In this document: in pieces, positions 5,551 through 14,600 of the stretch | Layout: each line of letters starts with the position of its first letter | Position numbering within the stretch: the stretch's first letter is position 1 | Source: JBMORO01 sp049322295 | GTDB taxonomy: Bacteria > Patescibacteriota > Minisyncoccia > RBG-13-40-8-A | Direction of reading: 5' to 3' | NCBI GenBank assembly: GCA_049322295.1 | Contig: JBMORO010000023.1 | Span: 1-14,955, forward strand | DNA: 14,955 nucleotides | The notes under the pieces: generated by a model | Seen by the model: the letters and a program-made list of their open reading frames with translations, nothing else | What the model was told of the DNA's origin: nothing | Databases searched by the model: none | Made by a program: the position numbers and the translations under genes

Positions 5551-7806
5551 TTATATCTCTTCCTCATTTTCACCCTCCTCTTTGCCTTTTGGGGGAATAG
5601 GAATTTCATCTAATTCATCTGAATCTTCTGCCTCGTCCTCCGGAGCTTCAACGAAGGAGGATTCTTTTTCTCTTTTTATCAAAACTTCCCTTGGCTTAGC
5701 ACCATCAGCTGGACCAATTATTCCCTGTTGTTCTAAGGCATCTAATAAAGAAGCAGCTCGGGCATAACCAATTCTAAATCGCCTCTGGAGATAGGAAGCC
5801 GAGGCCTTACCAGTTTTGACTATTAATTCTTTGGCTTCTTCTAGTAAGGGATCGTCTAAAGAAAGAGTTGGTCCCCCATATTCTATCTCCCCCTCTGGCA
5901 CGGCCATAATTTCCTCCTCGTACTCAATCTCGCCAGCTTCTTTTCTTAAAAATTTAACCACATTCTTAATTTCTTTTTCTGAAGCATAAGCACCTTGAAT
6001 TCTTCTTGGCTTAGCTACATCGCCAGCTAAAAATAACATATCACCATTGCCCAAAAGCCTTTCCGCGCCCATCATATCTAAAATTGTTCGAGAATCAACC
6101 TGAGAAGCAACTTGTAAAGCAATTCGAGAAGTAATGTTAGCCTTAATTAAGCCCGTAATAACCTCAACCGATGGTCTTTGGGTTGAAACTATTAAATGAA
6201 TTCCTACTGCTCGAGACATTTGAGCTAAACGAACAATTGCCCATTCTACTTCTTTACCATAAGCAGCCATTATGTCAGCTAGTTCATCGATAATAATTAC
6301 AATATAAGGCATCATCTCTCGAGGTGAAACTTTGACCATTTTTTCATTATAAGAAGCAAGGTCCTTGGCACTGACTTCGGAAAGTTTTTTATATCTTTCT
6401 TCCATCTCTTTAATTGCCCATTTAAAAGCATTAATCACTTTATTCAATTCAACAATTACTGGAGTAAGTAAATGAGGAATACCATTGTAAAAAGGCAATT
6501 CTACTCTTTTGGGGTCAACCAAAATAAACTTTAATTCCCAAGGAGATTTTTGATAAAGCAAACTAGTAATTAAACTGTGAATACAAATACTTTTTCCCGT
6601 ACCAGTAGCTCCGGCAATCAGTAAATGAGGCATTTTTACCAAATTAGCCCAAACCGGATTTCCAGACACATCTCTACCTAAAACTATATTTAAATTATGA
6701 CCATCTTTTTTATAATCAAAACCAGAAAGTAAATCTCTTAAACGAACCAAGGTCTTTGTCCTGTTGGGAATCTCGATACCAACTAACGAGCGACCGGGAA
6801 TCGGGGCTTCAATTCTTATGGGATGAGCAGCTAAGGCTAAAGATAAATCACGGTGAAGAGCCGTAATTTTAGCTAATTTTACCCCCCCAGCTGGTCGGAG
6901 AGTATATTGAGTTACCGTTGGCCCAACATTGACCTCACCCATTTCAACTGGAATACCGAAATTCTCAAGGGTCTTTTGGATAATAGCCATATTGGTCTTG
7001 ATATCACCGCTCGAAGGATAGCCTTTGTCAGCCTCTAATAATTCCAGAGGCGGGAAAGTATACTCTTCTATACCCACGCCGGTTGGAGGAAGTAATTCTT
7101 CTTCTCTTTCTTTTTCAACCTCAGCAACTTTTTCCCCTTCTTCGCCCAATTCTTTTGTCTTAAAACTCGGTTTCTTTAAAATTCCTCTCACAAAGCGAAC
7201 TACTTTTTTCTCTGGTGAAATAATGCCCATGCCCTTAATTTCCTGAGGTATCTTTTCACCCGTCACTTCTTCTTCTTCTGGTTTAGCTATTTTCTTCAGA
7301 GGAATATTAAAAGCAATTAAAATCGATACTAAGATAGCGGCGATGAAAACAACTAAGCTCACCCAAAAACCAACAACTTTTAAAAATGGCCAGCTGATTA
7401 AATAACCAAGCCAACCGGCTTTAAGCGTGCCATTGGGAAATAAAATATGAACTAAACCTAAAAAGCTTAAAATAAAAAGAACCACGCCAAGAAGGGTAGA
7501 CAAATAAACGTTTCTGTGAATCTCTCTTAAAGTGATAATCCCAGCAGCTAAGAACATCAAAGGAATAAGCCATAAACAACTACCAAAAACAAATTTAGAA
7601 CCTTTTAAAAGATATTCGCCCAATGCCCCCCCAACATCCTGAAAACTTAAAATAAAAATAATGGCTAAGGTAAACAAAATAACCGCTACTACCCCCCTTT
7701 TGGTTTCAGGAAGAATAGTCAGTTTTGGCTTCTTTTCTTTGGTCTCTTTTAGTCTTCTTAATTCTCTTTTTAGCTTTTTTATCTTTTTCTTCTCTTTTTT
7801 GCTCAT
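5551..7806 (-). CDS. ftsK: DNA translocase FtsK/SpoIIIE
   Basis: This 751-residue protein is a full FtsK/SpoIIIE translocase that pumps chromosome dimers and trapped DNA through the division septum. A lysine-rich N-terminus (1-37) is followed by about four hydrophobic segments (about 38-55, 70-93, 99-123, 135-168), a charged linker (170-245), the alpha/beta motor (about 250-625) and a winged-helix gamma domain (about 648-711, LQRRFRIGYARAASLLDALE). Walker A is GATGTGKS (399-406), Walker B YIVIIIDELAD (501-511), and the STQRPS motif is at 541-546. An acidic tail ends the protein. The ATG at 7806 is the only plausible start: the in-frame upstream sequence has no ATG, GTG or TTG before a TAA. 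This ATG lies inside the target duplication of a MITE-like element that separates the gene from its promoter. Confidence 0.95.
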   Translation of the reverse strand: MSKKEKKKIKKLKRELRRLKETKEKKPKLTILPETKRGVVAVILFTLAIIFILSFQDVGGALGEYLLKGSKFVFGSCLWLIPLMFLAAGIITLREIHRNVYLSTLLGVVLFILSFLGLVHILFPNGTLKAGWLGYLISWPFLKVVGFWVSLVVFIAAILVSILIAFNIPLKKIAKPEEEEVTGEKIPQEIKGMGIISPEKKVVRFVRGILKKPSFKTKELGEEGEKVAEVEKEREEELLPPTGVGIEEYTFPPLELLEADKGYPSSGDIKTNMAIIQKTLENFGIPVEMGEVNVGPTVTQYTLRPAGGVKLAKITALHRDLSLALAAHPIRIEAPIPGRSLVGIEIPNRTKTLVRLRDLLSGFDYKKDGHNLNIVLGRDVSGNPVWANLVKMPHLLIAGATGTGKSICIHSLITSLLYQKSPWELKFILVDPKRVELPFYNGIPHLLTPVIVELNKVINAFKWAIKEMEERYKKLSEVSAKDLASYNEKMVKVSPREMMPYIVIIIDELADIMAAYGKEVEWAIVRLAQMSRAVGIHLIVSTQRPSVEVITGLIKANITSRIALQVASQVDSRTILDMMGAERLLGNGDMLFLAGDVAKPRRIQGAYASEKEIKNVVKFLRKEAGEIEYEEEIMAVPEGEIEYGGPTLSLDDPLLEEAKELIVKTGKASASYLQRRFRIGYARAASLLDALEQQGIIGPADGAKPREVLIKREKESSFVEAPEDEAEDSDELDEIPIPPKGKEEGENEEEI

Positions 7807-7949
7807 ACCCCGTACTGAAACTTCGACAGCAAAATGCTGGATTATCGAAACTTCAGTGGTTAGTAATTATGTTAAATTCTTTTTATTGTTTATGCCCCGT
7901 TGATGCGGTCGCCTCTGGCGACCAGTCGAAGTTCTAGTACGGGGTCATA
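7803..7949. mobile_element. MITE-like palindromic insertion with TCATA target duplication
   Basis: A non-coding element of 137 bp (7808-7944) has terminal inverted repeats of 20 bp matching at 18 positions: CCCCGTACTGAAACTTCGAC at the left, and at the right end the inverse of CCCCGTACTAGAACTTCGAC. It is flanked by a perfect 5-bp direct repeat, TCATA (7803-7807 and 7945-7949). Inside are a hairpin CAGCA-AAA-TGCTG (7827-7839), an inverted pair CTGAAACTTCGA/TCGAAACTTCAG (7816-7827, 7848-7859) and a perfect hairpin GGTCGCC-TCT-GGCGACC (7907-7923). A second internal CCCCGT at 7895 makes 7895-7944 a 50-bp palindromic subunit. No transposase is encoded, so it would be mobilised in trans. The target duplication contains the ftsK start codon. 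Confidence 0.82.
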
Positions 7950-7955
7950 ACCTAA

Positions 7956-7987
7956 ATTTTACCACAAATTTGAAAAAAATTATAGCA
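7956..7987 (-). promoter_or_regulatory. Probable native ftsK operon promoter(s), now upstream of the insertion
   Basis: Two extended -10 elements are read on the minus strand: TGC-TATAAT (7979-7987, perfect consensus) and TGG-TAAAAT (7956-7964). The second ends 7 nt before the upstream copy of the duplicated start codon (7946-7948), the same spacing seen at the phosphomannomutase, ychF and rpsF starts, so it was probably the leaderless ftsK promoter before the element inserted. No clear -35 is seen for either. Transcripts from here must now cross the 137-bp palindromic element to reach ftsK. Confidence 0.55.
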
Positions 7988-8011
7988 AATTAAAATCGCC
8001 CCTGAGGGCGA
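7985..8011 (-). terminator. Probable intrinsic terminator after rpoC
   Basis: On the minus strand the stem TCGCCC-TCAG-GGGCGA (8011-7996; six base pairs, loop of four) begins 9 bp after the rpoC stop and is followed by TTTTAATTTG. The stem is GC-rich in an AT-rich surrounding. The U-tract is interrupted by AA, so efficiency may be moderate. It separates rpoBC transcription from the ftsK promoter that follows immediately. Confidence 0.6.
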
Positions 8012-8020
8012 ATCAACGGC

Positions 8021-11000
8021 CTATTTTATTTTCTCTCTAAAGCCTGTCCCGGCTGGGATTAGTTTACCAATAATAACATTCTCCTTCAATCCTCTTAAAG
8101 GATCAATCTTGCCTTGAGTTGATGCTTTAATTAAAACTCGAACAGTCTCTATAAAAGAAGCAGCTGATAAGAAACTCTCAGTGCTTAGAGCAACCTTAGT
8201 GATACCTAAAATTAATGGTTGAGAAGTAGCTGGTTTCTTTTTGCCTTTTTTGGCTTTGTCATTCTCTTCTAAGAATATATCCCTTTCAACAATCGCCCCA
8301 GCAAGTAAATTAGTATCGCCGCTATCTTTAATTCTTACTCGAGAAAACATCTGACGAATAATTGTTTCTATATGTTTATCATTTAAACCCTCTCCTTGAG
8401 TACTATAAATCTTCTGGACCTCTTTAATAATATAACGTCGGACTGCTTCCTGACCAACTAATTTAAACATTTCTTTTAAATCAATGGGTCCTTCGCAAAG
8501 TTGCTGACCTCGCTCAACCAGATCGCCTTTTTCAACCCAGATGCCAATCTGAGGAGGAACAATATATTCTTTAATTGCTTTTCGTCTTTTTCTCTTTTTA
8601 GTTTTATCTTCAATCCAACCCTGGATTTTAATTAACTTTTGGCCAATTTTTTCTCTAATACTTATTACTTTACCGCTTAACTCAGAAATAGCTGCTTTAC
8701 CCCTGGGGACTCGGGCCTCAAAAATTTCTTCAACCCGAGGCAAACCATGGGTAATGTCGGCTCCAGCAATACCACCGGTATGAAATGTCCTTAGAGTTAA
8801 CTGAGTCCCCGGCTCACCAATGGCTTGAGCAGCTACAATTCCTATTGCCTCACCTAAATCAATCAATTTATTTCTTCCTAAATCAAAACCATAACACATT
8901 TTGCAGATGCCAAATCTACTTTTGCAAGTAATTGGTGACCTGACTAATAGTTTATCTATTCCCAGGGCCTCAACTTGTTCAGCTTTGGTTTTATCAATTA
9001 ATTCATTCTTTTTTAAAATAATTTTCTTGCTTTTAGAATCTTTGACTTCTTCTAAACTAACCCGACCGGTAATTCTTTGAGCAAGGGAAATCCCTAAATC
9101 TTCAAGGTCTCTCTTATAAATCATAATACCTTCTCTGTCTTTACAATCTTCTTCTCTAATTACTACATCTTGAGCAACATCGACTAATCTTCTGGTTAAA
9201 TAACCAGCACTGGCTGTTTTTAAAGCTGTATCAGCCAAACCCTTTCTACCACCGTGAGTGGAAATAAAGTATTCCAGAACATTAAACCCCTCTTTAAAAC
9301 TGCTAATTACTGGCAATTCAATAACCTCAGAAGCAGGATTAATTACTAAGCCCTTCATTCCTACTAACTGGGTAGCATTACCCCAAGAACCGCGAGCACC
9401 TGAAGAAAATATCATATTAACTGGTCCATTAGGGTCAAGGCTCTTGGGAACTAATTCAGATATTCTATTTCTGGCTTTTGTCCAAATCTCGATTGATTTG
9501 GATTTTCTCTCTACTCTGGTTAAAAGCCCTTCCTGATATTGTCTTCTTACCTCATCTATCCCTCTTCTGGCTTCGGCAATAATCTTATCTTTTTCTAATG
9601 GTTGACTTAGGTCGTCCATACCCCAACTAATCCCTGATTTAGTGGCATACTGAAATCCTAAATTTTTTATTTTATCTAAAAATTCCTGAGCCCTCTCTGC
9701 TCCTGCTTTCCTAATTATCTCTTCGGTTAAAAGTCTTAGCTGCCTTCCATTTAGCTCTTTATTAATAAAATCAATCCCTTCAGGAAGAACAGAGTTTAAA
9801 ATTGCTCTTCCAGCTGAGGTCTCTATTAAAGAATCATTTCCGCCAGAGGCGGACCCGCCTTTGGCGGGAATTCTGATTTTAATTTTGGCTTGTAAATCGA
9901 TTATTCTCGCTTGATAAGCCAAAATTGCTTCTTCGAAATTGACAAATATTTTTCCTTCTCCTTTTAACCCATTCTGGATTCTGGTCAAGAAATAACAACC
10001 CAAAACAATATCTTGGGTAGGAATAACAATCGCCTCACCAGTAGCTGGTTTAAATAAATTAACTGAAGAAAGCATAATTTCCTTACTTTCTTTTTGAGCA
10101 TTTTCTGACAATGGTAAATGAACAGCCATTTGGTCACCGTCAAAATCAGCGTTAAAAGCCTTACAAACCATAGGATGAATCTGAATAGCTAAGCCCTCGA
10201 TTAAAACTGGTTTAAAAGCTTGAACGCCCAATCGATGAAGGGTCGGCGCCCGATTTAAAAGTACGTAATATTTTTCAGTAATTTCTTCCAAAATTGCCCA
10301 AACTTCATCAACTTCTTCCTCGATTAATCTCCTAGCTCCCCGGATATTGTAAACCAATTCTCTTTCAATTAATTTATTAATCACAAATGGCTTAAAAAGT
10401 TCCAAAGCCATGGTCTTGGGAATTCCGCACTGATGGAGTTTTAATTCTGGCCCAACCACAATTACTGAACGGCCCGAATAATCAACTCTTTTTCCTAAAA
10501 GATTCTGACGAAAGCGACCCTGCTTTCCCTTTAATTGGTCGGCCAACGATTTTAATTGTCGTCTCTGACCAGTAGTAGCCATCACCGCTTTCTGACCTCG
10601 ACGGGCAGTATTATCAATTAAAGCGTCAAGTGCTTCTTGAAGCATTCTTTTTTCGTTTCGACAAATTACTTCCGGAGCATTTAACTCTAATAATCTCTTT
10701 AATCGATTATTTCTATTAATTACTCGGCGATACAAATCATTAACATCTGAGGTGGCATATCTTCCCCCGTCTAATTGAACCATCGGCCTAAGATCTGGCG
10801 GCATAACTGGTAAAACCGTCAAACACATCCATTCTGGTCTAACTCCCACTCGTTTCATTCCCTTGGCCAATCTTAAATGGGCTAAAATTTTCTTTCTCTG
10901 GCCAATCGGGGTCTTAGTTAATTGTTCCTCAAGTTCGGCTATCATCTTATCTAAATTAATTTCTTTTAAAATATCTCTGATTGCCTCAGCTCCGATACCA

Positions 11001-11638
11001 GCACTAAAGACATCACTATATTTTTGGGAAAGACGCTGAAAAGTCAACTCAGAGATAATTTCTAGTCTCTTTATTTTACTCAATTCATCCCTAGCTCTAT
11101 CTCGAGCCATTTTTAGTTCTTTTTTAGCTTCTCTGCCTTTAGTTAATTTAAGTTTCGCTCGATATTCTTTCTCAATCTCTTTATAAGCTTTTTCTCGAGC
11201 TGTTTCATCAACTTTAGTAATAATATAAGCAGCAAAATAAATTACTTTCTCTAATTTCTGAACTGAAATATTTAACATTAAGCCAATACTTGAAGGTACG
11301 CCTCTTAGAAACCAAATATGGGAAACGGGAACAGCTAATTTGATGTGACCCATTCTCTCTCTCCGAACAATTGAACGAGTAACTTCAACTCCGCAACGGT
11401 CACAAATTACTCCTTTATAACGAATTCGACGATATTTACCACAGTAACATTCCCAGTCCTTTTCAGGACCAAAAATCGCTTCAGAAAACAAACCATCCTT
11501 TTCTGATCTTTGGGTCCGGTAATTAATGGTTTCTGGTTTGGTTACCTCGCCATAAGACCATGATAAAATTTCTTCAGGACTAGCAATTTTTAACTGAAGA
11601 GCATCAAAATCTTCTGGTTTTTTTAATTCCTCAAACAC
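8021..11638 (-). CDS. rpoC: DNA-directed RNA polymerase subunit beta'
   Basis: This 1205-residue protein is the beta' subunit forming the clamp and half of the active site of RNA polymerase. The N-terminal zinc ribbon is CYCGKYRRIRYKGVICDRCG (64-83). The rudder/switch region RFRQNLLGKRVDYSGRSVIV is at 375-394, the catalytic Mg loop NADFDGDQM is 496-504, and the second zinc site comprises Cys832 and the CKSRFGICKMC cluster (905-915). The trigger-loop/bridge region AAQAIGEPGTQLTLRTFHTGG (936-956) and the C-terminal IDPLRGLKENVIIGKLIPAGTG are intact. The start is GTG (11636-11638), overlapping the rpoB 3' end by 8 bp, which implies translational coupling. Residues 591-600, PAKGGSASGG, are an extra block encoded by a double palindrome just before the conserved ETxxGR segment. 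Confidence 0.98.
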   Translation of the reverse strand: MFEELKKPEDFDALQLKIASPEEILSWSYGEVTKPETINYRTQRSEKDGLFSEAIFGPEKDWECYCGKYRRIRYKGVICDRCGVEVTRSIVRRERMGHIKLAVPVSHIWFLRGVPSSIGLMLNISVQKLEKVIYFAAYIITKVDETAREKAYKEIEKEYRAKLKLTKGREAKKELKMARDRARDELSKIKRLEIISELTFQRLSQKYSDVFSAGIGAEAIRDILKEINLDKMIAELEEQLTKTPIGQRKKILAHLRLAKGMKRVGVRPEWMCLTVLPVMPPDLRPMVQLDGGRYATSDVNDLYRRVINRNNRLKRLLELNAPEVICRNEKRMLQEALDALIDNTARRGQKAVMATTGQRRQLKSLADQLKGKQGRFRQNLLGKRVDYSGRSVIVVGPELKLHQCGIPKTMALELFKPFVINKLIERELVYNIRGARRLIEEEVDEVWAILEEITEKYYVLLNRAPTLHRLGVQAFKPVLIEGLAIQIHPMVCKAFNADFDGDQMAVHLPLSENAQKESKEIMLSSVNLFKPATGEAIVIPTQDIVLGCYFLTRIQNGLKGEGKIFVNFEEAILAYQARIIDLQAKIKIRIPAKGGSASGGNDSLIETSAGRAILNSVLPEGIDFINKELNGRQLRLLTEEIIRKAGAERAQEFLDKIKNLGFQYATKSGISWGMDDLSQPLEKDKIIAEARRGIDEVRRQYQEGLLTRVERKSKSIEIWTKARNRISELVPKSLDPNGPVNMIFSSGARGSWGNATQLVGMKGLVINPASEVIELPVISSFKEGFNVLEYFISTHGGRKGLADTALKTASAGYLTRRLVDVAQDVVIREEDCKDREGIMIYKRDLEDLGISLAQRITGRVSLEEVKDSKSKKIILKKNELIDKTKAEQVEALGIDKLLVRSPITCKSRFGICKMCYGFDLGRNKLIDLGEAIGIVAAQAIGEPGTQLTLRTFHTGGIAGADITHGLPRVEEIFEARVPRGKAAISELSGKVISIREKIGQKLIKIQGWIEDKTKKRKRRKAIKEYIVPPQIGIWVEKGDLVERGQQLCEGPIDLKEMFKLVGQEAVRRYIIKEVQKIYSTQGEGLNDKHIETIIRQMFSRVRIKDSGDTNLLAGAIVERDIFLEENDKAKKGKKKPATSQPLILGITKVALSTESFLSAASFIETVRVLIKASTQGKIDPLRGLKENVIIGKLIPAGTGFREKIK
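9839..9868. repeat. GC-rich double-hairpin palindrome inserted in frame in rpoC
   Basis: On the plus strand CCGCC-AGA-GGCGG (9840-9852) is followed, after one A, by CCCGCC-TTT-GGCGGG (9854-9868): two adjacent perfect hairpins with 3-nt loops. The whole block is also roughly self-complementary. It corresponds to ten rpoC codons (PAKGGSASGG, residues 591-600) at a site between IKIRI and the conserved ETxxGR motif, where beta' homologues have no such residues. The GC richness contrasts sharply with the surrounding AT-rich codons. It is a different sequence from the trpS element but the same length, and likewise in frame. Confidence 0.8.
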
Positions 11639-14600
11639 GTTTATTTTTTCTTAATTTTTTAGTTTCTTTTATTCCCTCCGTTTCTTCTGATTTTGTTCCG
11701 TATTTTATCGGATTTACTGAAAATCCTAATGATTTTAATTCGCTAACCAAAACATTAAAAGACGAAGGAATATTGGGATTGTGAATTGGCCTCCCTTTAA
11801 TAATTGAATCGTAAGCATTAGCTCGGCCAACTATGTCATCAGATTTAATGGTCAGCATTTCCTGTAAAGAATAAGCAGAGCCATAACCTTCTAAGGCCCA
11901 GACCTCCATTTCTCCAAATCTCTGGCCACCAAATTGGGCTTTTCCTCCTAAGGGTTGTTGAGTAATTAAAGAGTAAGGACCAATAGAGCGCATATGAATT
12001 TTATCTTCAACTAAGTGATTTAACTTCATTATGTAAATATAACCAATAGTCACTGGCTGAATAAATGGCTCACCGGTCCGACCATCGTAAAGAATAACCT
12101 TACCCGTCTCAGGCAAACCAGCCTTCTTGAGCTCCTCTTTAATTTCTTCTTCAGTTACTCCGGAAAAGGGAGGACTATAAGCTCGATAACCTAATTTTTT
12201 AGCTGCCCAACCTAAATGAGTTTCCAAAATCTGACCAATATTCATACGAGAAGCAACACCCAAAGGATTTAAAATAATATCAACCGGCGTGCCATCTTCT
12301 AAATGGGGCATATCCTCTTCTGGTAAAATTTTGGAAATCACCCCTTTATTTCCGTGACGACCAGCCAATTTATCTCCCACCGCCACTTTTCTAAATTGGG
12401 CTATTTCTACCTGAATTGCCTTGATAACGCCAGCCGTAAGCTTATCCCCTTTTTCTCTCGAGAAAATTTTAATCCCCACTACTCGACCGCGCTTACCGTG
12501 AGGCAATCTTAAAGAGGTGTCCTTAATATCTCTGGCTTTTTCGCCAAAAATAGCTCGCAAGAGTCGCTCTTCAGCAGTTAAATCACTTTCTCCTTTGGGA
12601 GAAATTTTACCAACTAAAATATCTTCTTCTCTGACCTCGGCTCCAATTCTAATAATTCCTTCTTCGTCTAAGTCTTTTAAGCGATTTTCTCCGACATTAG
12701 GAATATCGGCGGTGGTTGTTTCGGGACCTAATTTAGTGTCTCTTACTTCGCAAATAAATTCTTCAATATGAATAGAGGAAAAGATATCATCCTTAATTAA
12801 TCTTTCAGAAATAATTATGGCATCTTCAAAATTAGCTCCTGACCAAGACATAAAAGCTACTAAAATATTCCGACCAAGAGCCAATTCTCCATCATCAGTT
12901 GAAGAACTATCAGCTAAAACATCTCCTTTTCTAATTTTTTGTCCTTTTTTAACTATCGGTCGCTGGGTAATACAAGTATAATCATTAGAGCGAAGGAAAT
13001 TATGAAGAGGATAATTTTTGCTCTTGCCACGAGAAGAAACTATAATATGGGAGGCATCGACTTCTTTAACTAATCCATCTTCTTCAGCTACCATAACCTG
13101 TCCTGAATCCCGGGCTGCCTTTACTTCAATGCCTGTACCTACCAGAGGAGCTCGAGGATTAACCAAGGGCACAGCCTGACGTTGCATATTGCTTCCCATT
13201 AAAGCTCGGTTACTGTCATCATGCTCAACAAAAGGTATTAAAGCCGTAGCAATACTAATAGATTGATAGGGAGAAACATCAATAAAATCAATTTTTTCTC
13301 TATCAACAATACCCGGCTCACCATAGATTCTAGCTTCTACTCTTTTTTCTTTAATCCTTTTATTTTTATCCAAAAGAACTCCGGCATGAGCAATATTGTA
13401 TTTTTCTTCTTCAAAAGCATCAAGATAAACAATTTCATTGGTGACTAAACCTTTTTTTACCTTGCGATAAGGAGTTTCAATAAATCCATAAGGATTAATT
13501 CGAGCATAACTAGCTAAATGACCGACTAAACCGATATTTGGACCTTCGGGAGTCTCAATTGGACATATTCGACCATAATGACTTGGATGGACATCTCGAA
13601 CCTCAAAACCAGCTCGCTCTTTGGTCAAGCCACCTGGGCCCATGGCAGATAAACGCCTCTTGTGCTCTAATTCTGATAAAGGATTTATCTGATTCATGAA
13701 CTGAGAAAGCTGAGAAGAAGTAAAAAATTCTTTAACCGTGGCTATTAAAGGTCGAGAGTTTATAAGTTGAGCTGGAGCAAGAGTATAAATATCCAGAGTA
13801 CTCATCCTGTCCCGGACAATTCTTTCTATTCGACTTAATCCTACCCTGATTTTATTTTCCAAAAGCTCGCCCAAAGCCCTAACCCTTCTGTTGCCCAAAT
13901 GATCAATATCATCGCCAATAATTTCTAAATTATTATTTAATTTGATAATTTCTTTAATTATTAAAATTAAATCCTCTTTTCTTAAAATTCTATGCTCTTT
14001 GCTCAAGGAGGTTTTAATCCCTAAACGCTGATTAAGTTTGTAGCGACCCACTTCAGACAAATCATATCTTTCAAAATTCTTAAACATATTCTCAATTAAT
14101 TGTCTGGCATTATCAACAGCAGCTAAATCGCCTGGTCTAATTCTTTTATAAATCTCAATCCAGGCTTCATCCTGAGTTTTAGAGGAATCTCGTTCTAAAG
14201 TTTCTTTGATAAACTGAATTTCCCCATTATCAACATCCTTAAATTCTTTAAGAATATTTTCGTCACTGGCCAAACCGAAAATCCGAAGCAAAGCAGTAGC
14301 CGGAATTTTTCTCTTCCTATCAATCCTAACTACAATTAAACCAGTATATTCGGTTTCAAATTCAAGCCAAGCGCCTCGGTTGGGAATAACCTTGGCGCCG
14401 TGCAGCTTTCTTCCTTTAATATAATCTGTAGTAAAAAATACTCCCGCTGAACGTATCAGCTGGGAGATAACCACCCTTTCTACTCCATTTAAAATAAAAG
14501 TTCCCCGAGGAGTAATTAGGGGTAAATCAGTCAAAAACACCTCTTGCTCTTTTGTCTCATTGGTTTTTTTATTAACCAATTTTAACTTTACTCTCAAAGG

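Noticed and set aside
5636..5661. TCCTCC...GGAGGA inverted repeat in the ftsK tail as a third coding palindrome
   Set aside because: It encodes part of an ordinary acidic linker, is not GC-dense and shows no sign of adding codons; likely chance from Glu/Ala codons.
7661..7937. Two overlapping plus-strand ORFs of 80 and 70 residues reaching into the insertion element
   Set aside because: They lie mostly antisense to the ftsK 5' end, are rich in Phe/Ser/Leu from complementing Lys/Glu codons, and have no promoter or family resemblance.
12517..12771. An 84-residue plus-strand ORF inside rpoB
   Set aside because: Low-complexity Ser-rich translation opposite rpoB; a coding shadow.
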